Shown: positions 42,037-51,587, counted from the stretch's first letter. The stretch is 57,735 bases of DNA from CAYVXE01 sp964455375 (GCA_964455375.1 CAYVXE010000017.1:1-57735), one strand, 5' to 3'. A program made the numbers and translations. The notes: a model not told the origin generated them from the sequence alone.

Positions 42037-43191
42037 TTACTTTGTTCCGTATTTTTTCAACAGAGAACGCCCGATGACCAAACGCTGTACTTCAGATGTT
42101 CCCTCATAAATTTCCGTAATTTTTGAATCCCGCATGAACCTCTCCACCGGATAATCTTTCAGATAACCATATCCGCCAAAAATTTGAACCGCATTTGTAG
42201 CTACATCGACGGCTGTCTCGGAGGCGAATACTTTTGCTTTTGCAGATTCAGCGGAATAATTCTGTTTTTGATCTTTTTTCCAGGCAGCCTGGAAAATAAG
42301 TAATCTGGAAGCATCGATGTGGATTTCCATATCCACCAGCATGAATTGAATGGCCTGAAATTTTGCAATGGGGCGGTTGAACTGCTGGCGCTCCTGTGCA
42401 TAACTCACAGCCGCTTCAAACGCCCCTTGAGCGATTCCCAATGCCTGCGACGCAATGCCTATACGTCCGCCATCCAGCGTAGTCATGGCAATCTTAAAGC
42501 CGCTACCCTCCTCTCCGAGGATATTTTCTGCGGGCACCTCACAGTCTTCAAGAATAATGGAAGCGGTATCTGAGCTGCGAATGCCAAGTTTTTTCTCCTT
42601 CTTTCCAACCTGAAATCCGGGATGTTCCTTTTCAACAATAAAGGCACTGATCCCATGAGATCCGACGGTTGCATCCGTCATCGCAGTAATGATATAGTAG
42701 TCCGCATTCACACCGTTTGTAATCCAATTCTTCGTACCATTTAATATATACATATCTCCTTTTTTCTCAGCAACTGTTTTCATGGCTGAAGCATCAGACC
42801 CGGAGCTCGGTTCCGAAAGACAAAATGCGCCCAATTTGTCCCCCCTTGCCAGGGGACGAAGATATTTGTTTTTCAAAAATTCCGACCCATATTTTTCGAC
42901 ACCGTAACAAACGAGTGAATTGTTTACCGAGCAAATCACGCCTACGGAAGCATCTACTTTGGAAAGCTCTTCCAACACTAAAACATAACTTATCGTATCC
43001 AACCCACCACCATCATATTTAGGATCAACCATCATTCCCATAAAACCCAATTCACCCATCTTTTTCACATGATGTGCCGGAAATTTTTCAGTTTGATCAC
43101 GTTCGGCAGCATCCTTTGCAACCTCAGTCTGAGCAAATTCTCTCGCCGTTTGTCGCACCAGTTTTTGCTCTTCAGTCAGCATAAAATCCAT
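42037..43191 (-). CDS. Acyl-CoA dehydrogenase
   Basis: 384 residues, FAD enzyme with normal length. GAFCLSEPSSGSDASAMKT and YILNGTKNWITNGVNADYYI form the FAD/substrate core, and the catalytic glutamate is Glu363 in EIYEGTSEVQRLVIG. This is the short/branched-chain type. It is the first of two paralogues in the same operon (the other is at 46191-47330). It lies between the 3-hydroxyacyl-CoA dehydrogenase and ilvE. Likely substrates are short or branched acyl-CoA esters. Confidence 0.93.
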   Translation of the reverse strand: MDFMLTEEQKLVRQTAREFAQTEVAKDAAERDQTEKFPAHHVKKMGELGFMGMMVDPKYDGGGLDTISYVLVLEELSKVDASVGVICSVNNSLVCYGVEKYGSEFLKNKYLRPLARGDKLGAFCLSEPSSGSDASAMKTVAEKKGDMYILNGTKNWITNGVNADYYIITAMTDATVGSHGISAFIVEKEHPGFQVGKKEKKLGIRSSDTASIILEDCEVPAENILGEEGSGFKIAMTTLDGGRIGIASQALGIAQGAFEAAVSYAQERQQFNRPIAKFQAIQFMLVDMEIHIDASRLLIFQAAWKKDQKQNYSAESAKAKVFASETAVDVATNAVQIFGGYGYLKDYPVERFMRDSKITEIYEGTSEVQRLVIGRSLLKKYGTK

Positions 43192-43232
43192 AAATCATTC
43201 CTCGCGAATTAATTTGTTAAGTAACATTCTTG

Positions 43233-44084
43233 TTAAACATAGTCATAAAATCCTTTCCCGGATTTCCGGCCTAAATAACCGGCTGCTACCATTTTTCGCA
43301 ACAACGGACACGGCCGATATTTATCTTCACCTAACTGATGGAACAAAACTTCCATAATATGCAGGCAGACGTCCAGACCGATGAAGTCGGCTAATTTTAA
43401 CGGTCCCATTGGATGCGCCATGCCAAGCATCATAACGGTGTCGATTGCATCGCGGTCAGCCACACCTTCCATGAGACAGTAAATAGCCTCATTGATCATG
43501 GGCATAAGGACACGGTTGGAAACAAAACCAGGATAGTCATTCACTGCGACCGCGGTTTTACCCAGTTTTGCACTCATCGTCAGCACAGCATCGAACGTTT
43601 CATCGGATGTGGCCAATCCCCGAATGACTTCCACCAATTTCATGACCGGCACCGGATTAAAAAAATGCATTCCCACCACTTTATCCGGTCGCTGCGTGCC
43701 CGCGGCAATTTCAGTGATAGATATGGATGACGTATTGGATGCCAGAATCGTCTCAGCCGATACAATCGTATCCAGTTTCGAAAACAGTTCTTTTTTAATG
43801 ACCGCATTTTCCGTGGCCGCTTCAACCACAATCTGTGATTTCCGTGCAGTTTCAAGTTCGAGACCGGGCGTAATCCGATTCAGCGTCGTCGTTAAATCAT
43901 CTTCGGTTATTTTTTCTTTTTTGACCTGCCTTTCGAGATTTTTTCGGATGGCTGCCAAACCCCGATCCAGAAACGCCGGCTTTACATCCACCAAATTGAC
44001 CGAAAATCCCGATAGCGCAAACACATGAGCGATCCCGTTGCCCATGGTTCCGGCGCCAACCACGGTCACATTTTTAATTTCCAC
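43233..44084 (-). CDS. 3-hydroxyacyl-CoA (3-hydroxybutyryl-CoA) dehydrogenase
   Basis: 283 residues from a GTG at 44084 that has a GGAGAGGAAAG ribosome site just upstream; a longer frame to 44141 would add 19 unconserved residues and overlap the thiolase gene by 14 bases. The NAD motif is VVGAGTMGNGIAHVFALSG near the N-terminus, and GMHFFNPVPVMKLVEVIRG and GFVSNRVLMPMINEA are family hallmarks. It oxidises 3-hydroxyacyl-CoA to 3-ketoacyl-CoA for the following thiolase. The length matches the single-function HbdA type, not the FadB fusion. Confidence 0.93.
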   Translation of the reverse strand: MEIKNVTVVGAGTMGNGIAHVFALSGFSVNLVDVKPAFLDRGLAAIRKNLERQVKKEKITEDDLTTTLNRITPGLELETARKSQIVVEAATENAVIKKELFSKLDTIVSAETILASNTSSISITEIAAGTQRPDKVVGMHFFNPVPVMKLVEVIRGLATSDETFDAVLTMSAKLGKTAVAVNDYPGFVSNRVLMPMINEAIYCLMEGVADRDAIDTVMMLGMAHPMGPLKLADFIGLDVCLHIMEVLFHQLGEDKYRPCPLLRKMVAAGYLGRKSGKGFYDYV

Positions 44085-44127
44085 GTTTATCTTTCCTCTC
44101 CATTTAGGGATTGACCGAAAACTCCTT

Positions 44128-45312
44128 TTAGCGTTCGACAATCACGGCTGAAGCCTCGCCACCACCGATGCAGAGCGTTGCGAGACCCCGTTTTTTACCT
44201 AATCGTTTCATGGCATAAAGCAGTGTCGTGAGAATTCTTGCACCGCTGGCGCCGATGGGGTGGCCCAGGGCAACAGCGCCGCCATGAACATTCATTCTTT
44301 CCAGGTCAATTCCCAATTCCTTTTGCGCAGCCAAATTCACAACAGCAAAAGCTTCATTAATTTCAAACAACTCTATGTCGTCCAAAGTAAAATTAGTTTT
44401 TTTCAAAATCGCCTTAATGGCATCGATTGGCGCAGTCGTAAACCATTCCGGTGCGCGGGCTGCCGAGGCCTGGGCAACGATTTTTGCAAGCGGGGACACG
44501 CCCAATTGCCCGGCTTTCTCCGCAGACATGATGACACAAGCGGCCGCGCCATCATTAATGGAAGATGCATTTGCTGCCGTAACCGTCCCATCTTTTTTGA
44601 ACACCGGTCTTAAGGTTTTCATCTTCTCAAAATTTGCCCGTTTCGGCTCTTCATCTTCGGTAATGAGTACCGGATCGCCTTTGCGCTGCCGTATTTCCAC
44701 CGCCACGATTTCCTCTTTAAACCAACCATTTTTCTGAGCATCAAGCGCACGTTTGTAGGAATTGATGGAAAACTCGTCCTGCTGATCACGGGGGATTTGA
44801 CATTCATCGGCACACAACTCAGCTGCCATTCCCATGTGGTAGTCGTTGTACACATCCCAGAGACCGTCTTTAATCATACTGTCGATGAGTTCCCCATTCC
44901 CGAGACGGTAACCTGTCCTCGCTTTGGGAAGGAGATACGGAGCGTTGGACATGCTTTCCATACCACCGGCCACCACGACCTCGGCATCGCCAACCATGAT
45001 CGCCTGTGCCGCCAGCATAACGGCTTTGAGTCCGGACCCGCAAACTTTATTGATGGTCAAACACGGTTTCGAGTTGGGAATACCGGCGCCAAGGGCAGCC
45101 TGACGGGCAGGCGCCTGTCCCACTCCCGCAGGAAGCACTTCTCCCATAATCACCTCACTGACATTCTCCGCGCTTATGCCAGCCCGGCTAATTGCTTCTT
45201 TAATAGCAATGCTGCCTAATTTAGGGCCAGGGAGCGAACTCAATGTCCCCTGAAATGAGCCTATCGGTGTACGACAGGCGCTGGCAATAACCACCTCTTT
45301 TAAATCTGACAT
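44128..45312 (-). CDS. Acetyl-CoA acetyltransferase (thiolase)
   Basis: 394 residues, thiolase II length. The nucleophile is Cys91 in TINKVCGSGLKAVML, with His351 in GGAVALGHPIGASGARI and Cys381 in LCIGGGEASA. IASACRTPIGSFQGTLSSLP opens it. It cleaves or forms acetoacetyl-CoA. It stands between the MBL hydrolase and hydroxyacyl-CoA dehydrogenase and is part of the same beta-oxidation-like operon. Confidence 0.95.
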   Translation of the reverse strand: MSDLKEVVIASACRTPIGSFQGTLSSLPGPKLGSIAIKEAISRAGISAENVSEVIMGEVLPAGVGQAPARQAALGAGIPNSKPCLTINKVCGSGLKAVMLAAQAIMVGDAEVVVAGGMESMSNAPYLLPKARTGYRLGNGELIDSMIKDGLWDVYNDYHMGMAAELCADECQIPRDQQDEFSINSYKRALDAQKNGWFKEEIVAVEIRQRKGDPVLITEDEEPKRANFEKMKTLRPVFKKDGTVTAANASSINDGAAACVIMSAEKAGQLGVSPLAKIVAQASAARAPEWFTTAPIDAIKAILKKTNFTLDDIELFEINEAFAVVNLAAQKELGIDLERMNVHGGAVALGHPIGASGARILTTLLYAMKRLGKKRGLATLCIGGGEASAVIVER

Positions 45313-45331
45313 TTTTTATGTCCTTCTAATT

Positions 45332-46186
45332 TCATTTTTCCTTTAGTGACATATCTACTTTTTCTACGGTCAATTTGCCCTCTTTTTCCAGCAAATAACC
45401 TGCTTTTACCACCGGTGCATGTTCAAAAAACAACAGCCAATTTTCCACAAGCGCCTGTTTTAACACCCTCGTTTTGCTTTCCATGGTTGTTTTCGGAAAC
45501 AAATCATATCCCATCACATAGGCGGTTTTTAAATGCGAATTTGTGGGAACCAGATCAGCAAGAAAGCAAGCCGTTTTTCCGGCAGAAACAACTTTCACGA
45601 TCTGATGATATTCCGTGTGACCACCGGTTATCTCTACGCGAACACCGGGGGCGATGTCCGTGTCACCATCGAGGAGCTGCAACCGGCCGGATTTTTCCAC
45701 GGCTTCCCAATTCTGTTTCAAATAGCTTCCCCGGCTGCGGGCATCAGGATTCTTAGCGTAGTCAAACTCGCCTTTTTGGAAATAGTAGACCGCATTTGGA
45801 AAAGCTGGGATCAGCTCACCCTGGTCATTTCGTCTGCAATTGCCTCCGGAATGGTCAAAATGCAAATGCGTCAGGATCACTTTGGTGACGTCTTCCCGCC
45901 GGACGCCGGCTTTTTGCATCTCCTTTTGCAAATTAACGGACTGATCAATGTCAAACATACGAAGAAATTTCTCATCATACAAATTGCCAATTCCCGTATC
46001 CACAAGCATGACATCCTTTGCGGATTTTATCAACAGGCAATTAAGCCCTAACAAAATACGGTTTTTCGCATTTGGCATGTTTGTCTTTTCCCACAAAACC
46101 CGCGGCACGACACCAAACATCGCGCCGCCGTCCAGACGAAACAGACCGTCACTCACAGTAAAAAGTTCAAATTCACCAAACTGCAT
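45332..46186 (-). CDS. MBL-fold metallo-hydrolase
   Basis: 284 residues with the metallo-beta-lactamase motif HLHFDHSGGN (about 107-116), then MLVDTGIGN before it, ITGGHTEYHQ, FLADLVPTN and FFEHAP giving further metal ligands. This type is commonly linked to acyl-CoA genes, and its substrate is not known; a thioesterase-like or lactone-hydrolysing role is possible. It is 5 bases from the upstream acyl-CoA dehydrogenase gene, so translationally linked. No signal peptide. Confidence 0.85.
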   Translation of the reverse strand: MQFGEFELFTVSDGLFRLDGGAMFGVVPRVLWEKTNMPNAKNRILLGLNCLLIKSAKDVMLVDTGIGNLYDEKFLRMFDIDQSVNLQKEMQKAGVRREDVTKVILTHLHFDHSGGNCRRNDQGELIPAFPNAVYYFQKGEFDYAKNPDARSRGSYLKQNWEAVEKSGRLQLLDGDTDIAPGVRVEITGGHTEYHQIVKVVSAGKTACFLADLVPTNSHLKTAYVMGYDLFPKTTMESKTRVLKQALVENWLLFFEHAPVVKAGYLLEKEGKLTVEKVDMSLKEK

Positions 46187-46190
46187 AAAC

Positions 46191-47330
46191 TTAAAACTCC
46201 TTCAGGACTTGCCTTGAAATAACCATTCGCTGCACTTCGGACGTGCCTTCCCCAATGACCATGAGCTTTGCATCGCGCCAGTAGCGTTCCACAGGATAAT
46301 CCTTTACATAACCGTAGCCGCCAAAAATCTGAATGGCATTTTTTGTTGCTCGCATGGCAGCTTCCGAAGCATATAATTTCGCCATGGCAGCCTCGGAGGT
46401 AATGGGCTTGCTCGCATCTTTTAATCGCGCTGCATGGTGAACCATCAACCGGGAGGCATGAATTTCCGTGGCCATATTGGCAATCATCCAACGGATGGCC
46501 TGAAATTCAGCGATGATCTTGCCAAACGCATCCCGTTCTTTCGCATAAGCTGCTGCTTTTTCATACGCTGCCTGCGCTAATCCCACCGACATGGCTCCGA
46601 TACCGATTCTGCCTCCATCTAACGTTTTTAATGCATATTTAAACCCCTCATTCTCTTCTCCGAGAAGATTTTCTTTGGGAACGCAGCAATCTTCAAAGGT
46701 GATGTAGCGGGTGTCAGAGGCACGCAATCCCAACTTATCTTCCTTTTTACCCAACACGACACCGTCGAACCCTTTCTCGACAATGAACGCTGAAATGCCG
46801 TGCACGCCTTGATCCGGTTGCGTCTTAGCCATCACAACAAATGTGTCCGCATGTCCGCCATTCGTCACAAATATTTTACTGCCGTTAAGAATATAATGGT
46901 CGCCTTGCAAAACAGCCGTTGTTTTTGCCGCACCTGCATCCGAACCGGACCCCGGTTCCGTTAAACAGAAACTGCCCAACGACTGCCCCTGTGCCAACGG
47001 TGGCAAATATTTTTTCTTTTGCTCTTCCGTGCCAAAGGCAAAAATCGGCCAGGAACAAAGAGATGTGTGTGCGGCCATGGAAATACAGGTGGAGCCGCAA
47101 GCTTTGGCAACCTCTTCAACGGCCAGAGCAAAACTCAGCGTATCCATCCCGGCGCCACCATATTCTTGTGGAAAGATAATGCCTAAAAGTCCCAACTCAC
47201 CCATTTTTTTCAAATTCTCCAGTGGAAACTCACAGGTTTCGTCAATTTCGGCTGCTTTGGGCTCGATTTCGTTTTCTGCAAACTCTCGCACCATATCCCG
47301 CAACATTAACTGTTCTTCGGTAAATTCCAT
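46191..47330 (-). CDS. Acyl-CoA dehydrogenase (second paralogue)
   Basis: 379 residues. GSFCLTEPGSGSDAGAAKTT and YILNGSKIFVTNGGHADTFV are the flavin core, and the catalytic glutamate is Glu361 in VIGEGTSEVQRMVIS. Compared with the first paralogue, the tyrosine before the glutamate is replaced by glycine, hinting at another acyl pocket. Probable functions are isovaleryl-, citronellyl- or short-chain acyl-CoA oxidation. The stretch 47331-47533 separates it from the enoyl-CoA hydratase, so it may have its own promoter. Confidence 0.92.
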   Translation of the reverse strand: MEFTEEQLMLRDMVREFAENEIEPKAAEIDETCEFPLENLKKMGELGLLGIIFPQEYGGAGMDTLSFALAVEEVAKACGSTCISMAAHTSLCSWPIFAFGTEEQKKKYLPPLAQGQSLGSFCLTEPGSGSDAGAAKTTAVLQGDHYILNGSKIFVTNGGHADTFVVMAKTQPDQGVHGISAFIVEKGFDGVVLGKKEDKLGLRASDTRYITFEDCCVPKENLLGEENEGFKYALKTLDGGRIGIGAMSVGLAQAAYEKAAAYAKERDAFGKIIAEFQAIRWMIANMATEIHASRLMVHHAARLKDASKPITSEAAMAKLYASEAAMRATKNAIQIFGGYGYVKDYPVERYWRDAKLMVIGEGTSEVQRMVISRQVLKEF

Positions 47331-47436
47331 TTAGTTCTCCTGTCGTTGCATTTTGTTGATCTTAAATTTGTCCTTCAATAGTTAAAACATTTTTTATTCA
47401 TAAACATTCAATGAGCACTTCGTAGCTTTTTACAGG

Positions 47437-47478
47437 CTGGATTTCTCGACTCCACGCTGTTACGCTCGAAATAACAAG
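47437..47478. repeat. Short palindromic intergenic repeat
   Basis: The segment around ggatttctcgac, ccacgctgttacg and ctcgaaataac is an imperfect inverted repeat (ttctcga facing tcgaaataa) of a form I recall as a dispersed intergenic repeat in FCB and other genomes. It lies downstream of the enoyl-CoA hydratase gene and upstream of an acyl-CoA dehydrogenase. It could help end transcription, though no T-run follows. Confidence 0.35.
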
Positions 47479-47533
47479 AGTTATGAAAATAGTACATTGC
47501 AATGGCGTTTATCTCTTTTGTACATGATTCAGA

Positions 47534-48319
47534 TTAAGTCCCGGAATAATCCGGCGGTCTTTTTTCCTGAAAGGCATTCAACCCCTCTAACCGATCCTTT
47601 GTGGAAATAATATTTTTATAACATTCGAATTCAAAACGCAGGCCTTCACGCAGCGGTTTGTCAAGCCCCTCTTTGATGGCACGTTTTGCCTGCCGGACGG
47701 CTAAAGGTCCGTTCCTGGCAATTTGCTCTGCAACGGCCCTTGCTTTGGGCATCAACTCTTGTGCTGAAACAACCACATTTACCGCACCGTGTTGCAGGGC
47801 TTCCTGTGCTGAAAACAACCCTGCGGAGGTAATCCACCAAATCGCATGACTCGTCCCCACCAGGCGGGCCAATCGCTGCGTACCGCCGGCAGCAGGGATG
47901 ATCGCCAGCGCCGTTTCCCGCAATCCCACTTGCGCCGTATCCACCATGATTCGGATATCCGCAGCAAGCGCAACTTCAAAACCACCGCCCATGGCACTGC
48001 CCTGGATAGCGGCAATGGTCGGTACGGAGATATCAGCCAGTTTGTTGATGGCCGCCCCGATATTTTTTACGGTTGGCGCCACAAGCGATTCCTCCATGCC
48101 CATGCGTTCTTTTAAGTCGGCTCCGGCACTGAAATATTTTCCGGTGCTTGTAATCACCACACTTCGAACATGATTCGCCTGAACATCCTCCTCTATCTGT
48201 TGTGCGACAGCGCTGAGTTCGGCAACCAGTTCACGGTTGAGAGCGTTCACCGGTGGCCGATCCATGGTGACCGTTCCAACAAAATTTTCAACATCGTAAT
48301 GCAAATGTTTAAAATCCAT
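47534..48319 (-). CDS. Enoyl-CoA hydratase/isomerase family protein
   Basis: 261 residues, crotonase fold. FSAGADLKERM (about 63-73) and GSAMGGGFEVALAADIRI form the oxyanion hole, and both catalytic glutamates are present (Glu115 in GGGFEVAL, Glu135 in LRETALAI). The AGADLKERM form is common in methylglutaconyl-CoA hydratase (LiuC/AUH) and fits a leucine or acyclic terpene pathway with the carboxylase beta subunit and AtuA. A general short-chain enoyl-CoA hydratase is the alternative. It follows the GlmU-like gene by 3 bases. Confidence 0.9.
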   Translation of the reverse strand: MDFKHLHYDVENFVGTVTMDRPPVNALNRELVAELSAVAQQIEEDVQANHVRSVVITSTGKYFSAGADLKERMGMEESLVAPTVKNIGAAINKLADISVPTIAAIQGSAMGGGFEVALAADIRIMVDTAQVGLRETALAIIPAAGGTQRLARLVGTSHAIWWITSAGLFSAQEALQHGAVNVVVSAQELMPKARAVAEQIARNGPLAVRQAKRAIKEGLDKPLREGLRFEFECYKNIISTKDRLEGLNAFQEKRPPDYSGT

Positions 48320-48322
48320 CGG

Positions 48323-49855
48323 TCAAACATCCTTTCCGTGCGGCAACTCTTCAATGGAATCCAAACCTTCGGGAATCGGCAGCACATAGCGAATTTTCTG
48401 CACCGAGCCGTCTTTCTTCAAATTTTTTTCCACATGCTTGCACTGCAGCACCGAATGCTCAATCCAGAGATCATCCTCGATATCGCAACCATAGATGTAG
48501 GTTCTGCCTTTAACCGTCACGCGGTCACCGATTCTGGTAGGGTGATCATCACTGCCCGTAATACTGACATGCGACTCCACCCGGCAATTCTCGCCTATTT
48601 GCAAATCGCCTTTTAAATTATCACCGTGATAAATCTCCGTATGTTTTCCAATCCGCAATGTTTGATCGGGAAACGTTGAGATGAACACATTTTCTTGAAT
48701 CACGACGCCTTCATCTAAAACCACATTTCCAGTGATATGGGCATGGTTGAAAATCTTCACGCCCTTACTCAATTTAACATTCTTGTCGATAAAAACATCC
48801 TTGCCAATTTCGATGTCCAGCGGGCCTTCCTTTTTATCCAACTCAAGAATTGATTTAACCACTTCATCAGCGATAAAGAAATCATCCTTATCCTGGATCA
48901 TAATAATATCTTTGAGCAGTTCATATACACTCTCACGGGCGTAATTTTCCATTTCCTTGAGCACGCTCTTGACGTTAAACCCGAGAACCGTGTGGTTATC
49001 TTTTGCCGCAGATGCTTTCACCGAAAGGCCGTTCAAATTGAAAATACGGATAAGATCGGTAAGATACAACTCTCCCTGGACATTGTCCGTATTCAATTTG
49101 TTGATATACGCGTTCAATTTATCCGCTTGAAACACATAGACGCCGGTATTGAATTCACGAATTTCAATGAGCTCTCTTTTGGAAAATGCATACATTCGGC
49201 TTTTGTATTCAACGCTGTACTTTGCCGTATCGCCTTCTAATGCAAGAATGTCTTTATGTTCTTTGATCTCGATGACTTTCCCCGTATTTTCTTCCGAAGA
49301 ACGCCCGTCGACATCCTTTTCCGGTACACGAAGAATTCTCCCGTAATAATTATTGATTGGGTTCCCCTCGTAAAGACCGGTTAAAACCATCATATCACAC
49401 GTATCTTTTTCAAAATCTTCCTTAAATTTTTCAACAACTTCTTCAGACAGAAGCCCCATATCACCGGGGAAAATATACACCGCACCGTCATAACCATCCG
49501 GCACCTGTTGCAATGCCGTCCGGACCGCATCGCCCGTGCCTTTTTGCTGCATCTGAAAAACAAACTGCAGATGCGGCATGGTACCGAGAGCCTCGGCCAC
49601 ATCTAACGCTTTAATTCCAACGACCACGATTTGGTTGGCAGAATGCAACCCGGCTTGCGCAGCATTCGAAACACGAACCACCGTTGGCTTCCCCCACAAC
49701 TCGTGTAGCATTTTCGAGGTCTCGGATTTGATTCTCTTGCCATGTCCGGCCGCCAGAATAATTGCCAGGCTCGGTGCTGTTGCATCAAAGCCGTCACTTA
49801 AACGGCTCAATGCCCTCATAATTTCTTTCGGCTTTTTCCGGTTATGTTGTGTCAT
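48323..49855 (-). CDS. GlmU-like bifunctional nucleotidyltransferase/acyltransferase
   Basis: 510 residues. A GT-A nucleotidyltransferase domain starts with AIILAAGHGKRIKSETSKML (about 31-50), has QKGTGDAVRTAL and YIFPGDMGLL, and ends near residue 290. It is followed by a left-handed beta-helix (VFIDKNVKLSKGVKI, then INHA-type and IGKHTEIY repeats). The order is that of GlmU (GlcN-1-P acetyltransferase and GlcNAc-1-P uridyltransferase). A 30-residue N-terminal extension and the missing standard GlmU C-terminal acetyl-CoA block suggest a divergent relative. Oddly, it is embedded between AtuA-like and enoyl-CoA hydratase genes. ATG start with AGGG six bases upstream. Confidence 0.8.
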   Translation of the reverse strand: MTQHNRKKPKEIMRALSRLSDGFDATAPSLAIILAAGHGKRIKSETSKMLHELWGKPTVVRVSNAAQAGLHSANQIVVVGIKALDVAEALGTMPHLQFVFQMQQKGTGDAVRTALQQVPDGYDGAVYIFPGDMGLLSEEVVEKFKEDFEKDTCDMMVLTGLYEGNPINNYYGRILRVPEKDVDGRSSEENTGKVIEIKEHKDILALEGDTAKYSVEYKSRMYAFSKRELIEIREFNTGVYVFQADKLNAYINKLNTDNVQGELYLTDLIRIFNLNGLSVKASAAKDNHTVLGFNVKSVLKEMENYARESVYELLKDIIMIQDKDDFFIADEVVKSILELDKKEGPLDIEIGKDVFIDKNVKLSKGVKIFNHAHITGNVVLDEGVVIQENVFISTFPDQTLRIGKHTEIYHGDNLKGDLQIGENCRVESHVSITGSDDHPTRIGDRVTVKGRTYIYGCDIEDDLWIEHSVLQCKHVEKNLKKDGSVQKIRYVLPIPEGLDSIEELPHGKDV

Positions 49856-49891
49856 ACGGTCCCTTCATGCATGTCAAAAATCCATTTTTGT

Positions 49892-50227
49892 TCATTTCAG
49901 AGTAAAATCATCCGGCACATCGATTTCCATTAACAGCATTGCCTGTCCGTGAGTTTTGCCCTGGGCATCGTTTTTCAAACTTTCGCTGCCACCACCACCC
50001 AGGGAATCATGTAAGATAAAATTCAAACAGCGAAGGTTCGGCATTTCATAACGATCGACATCCCCTTTGACGATACTTTTAAAATGCTGCTTCACCCGTT
50101 CAGGCGTCACTTGCATTTGAATGATTTCATACGCTGCGTCATTATCCGCAATCAGTCCGACATTTGAGCTGTCTCCTTTATCGCCGGAGCGGGCATGGGC
50201 AATTTGTCGTAATTGAATGTGTTTCAT
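49892..50227 (-). CDS. AtuA-associated small protein (C-terminal AtuA domain as separate gene)
   Basis: 111 residues starting MKHIQLRQIAHARSGDKGDS, with SNVGLIA, VKGDVDRYEMPNLRCLNF and DSLGGGGSESL, matching the region that ends AtuA in proteins of pseudomonads, where it is fused to the DUF1446 part. Here it is a separate gene one base after the stop of that part, so the two halves are likely made in equal amounts and bind each other. The molecular function of AtuA is unknown; it is needed for citronellol/geraniol use in Pseudomonas. Confidence 0.85.
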   Translation of the reverse strand: MKHIQLRQIAHARSGDKGDSSNVGLIADNDAAYEIIQMQVTPERVKQHFKSIVKGDVDRYEMPNLRCLNFILHDSLGGGGSESLKNDAQGKTHGQAMLLMEIDVPDDFTLK

Positions 50228-50228
50228 C

Positions 50229-51587
50229 TCACACTTCCTCCACAGTCACTTTGGTTTTCACCAGGTCTCTATCCATCAATGCAGGCCAGTAAGCCACAAT
50301 CCCCTGCGGTTTCGGTCTGCCACCGGCAAACCCTGTAATTCCCGGCGGTCCGTTGGTAATCAGGGGCGCAATTTCTTTCCCGAATCGGGTAATTTTCCGG
50401 TCATCTGCATCTTTCGCCGAAAGCCTCAGCACAACTTCATTAATCTGTTCCGGAATAGGATTGATATCACCATGACATGAATTCAATCCTAAAAATTCCG
50501 TATTTGTTTCCTCAAACGTGTAGCCGCTGTTTTCCAGTCGTTTCCAAATGATCTCTGCACATTTTTGTGCTTTCTTGTACGCATCGGGCCCGCTGACGGT
50601 TAACGTACCCGACGCTTTAAATCCTTTGTGGTAACTCATGGAAACTTTATAGCTCTCCGGTTTCGGACTCCCTTTAATACCATGAACTCTCACTTTATTG
50701 GTGCCGATTTGTTCTAACTGAATCGTCGTAAAGTCCACCTGCACATCAGGAGAAATGTAATTTTTCGGATCGCCCATTTCGTAAACAATTTGCTCGCTCA
50801 CCGTGTCCACGGTCACCAGGCCACCCGTACCAGGATGTTTGGTGATATTAAATGTTCCGTCGGCAAATGCTTCAGCGACAGGATACCCGATCGTTGCATA
50901 ATCCGGCACTTCCCACCAGCGGGTAAAATTTCCACCAGTGGCCTGTGCACCACATTCCAAAATGTGGCCGGCAATAGTTCCGGCCGCGAGTTTGTCCCAG
51001 TCATCATGCTGCCAGCCAAACTCATACACCATGGGCGCCATCACCAGGCCGGGGTCGGTAGCCCTGCCGGTCACGACAATTTGCGCACCTTGCTGCAGCG
51101 CATCAACAATGGGAAGAGAACTGATATACACATTGGCGGACATAATTTTATCTCGAAACGGAACAATTGATTCTCCGGTTTCCAGGTGATTAAATTCTAC
51201 GCCGGAGCCTATCATTTGCGGCAGTCGCTGCAAAATATCATCGCCTTCCACGACACCGATTTTCAGACCCTTCACACCGGTTTTTTTTGCCACCTCAAAC
51301 AGCGCCTGCAGGCACGCCTGTGGATTCACACCACCGGCATTGGCGATCACCTTTATGTTCTTCTCCACTAAAGTCGGTAGTATTTTGCCAATCAGATCAA
51401 CAAAATCCGTTGCATACCCTCTCTGCGGATTCTTTTGCTTCTGCCGCTGCATGATGGACATGGTCACTTCGGCGAGATAATCCAGAGTTAAGTAATGTAA
51501 CGGTCCGCCTTCGATAAGTTTTATGGGCGCTTCTATGCTGTCGCCCCAGAAACCCTGGCCATTACCGATGAGTATTGGTTCCTTCAT
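50229..51587 (-). CDS. AtuA-like acyclic terpene utilisation protein (DUF1446)
   Basis: 452 residues. ILIGNGQGFWGDSIEAPIKL at the start, NAGGVNPQACLQALFEVAKK, and GRATDPGLVMAPMVYEFGW are conserved in DUF1446. CGAQATGGNFTRWW and TKHPGTGGLVTVDTVSEQ follow. The family appears in operons with acyl-CoA carboxylases and dehydrogenases for branched substrates. Together with the carboxylase beta gene upstream and the small AtuA domain downstream it forms the core of this catabolic cluster. Biochemical activity not known. Confidence 0.88.
   Translation of the reverse strand: MKEPILIGNGQGFWGDSIEAPIKLIEGGPLHYLTLDYLAEVTMSIMQRQKQKNPQRGYATDFVDLIGKILPTLVEKNIKVIANAGGVNPQACLQALFEVAKKTGVKGLKIGVVEGDDILQRLPQMIGSGVEFNHLETGESIVPFRDKIMSANVYISSLPIVDALQQGAQIVVTGRATDPGLVMAPMVYEFGWQHDDWDKLAAGTIAGHILECGAQATGGNFTRWWEVPDYATIGYPVAEAFADGTFNITKHPGTGGLVTVDTVSEQIVYEMGDPKNYISPDVQVDFTTIQLEQIGTNKVRVHGIKGSPKPESYKVSMSYHKGFKASGTLTVSGPDAYKKAQKCAEIIWKRLENSGYTFEETNTEFLGLNSCHGDINPIPEQINEVVLRLSAKDADDRKITRFGKEIAPLITNGPPGITGFAGGRPKPQGIVAYWPALMDRDLVKTKVTVEEV

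Noticed and set aside
44085..44141. N-terminal extension of the 3-hydroxyacyl-CoA dehydrogenase
   Set aside because: The GTG at 44084 has a strong ribosome site and begins just before the NAD motif, as in the family.
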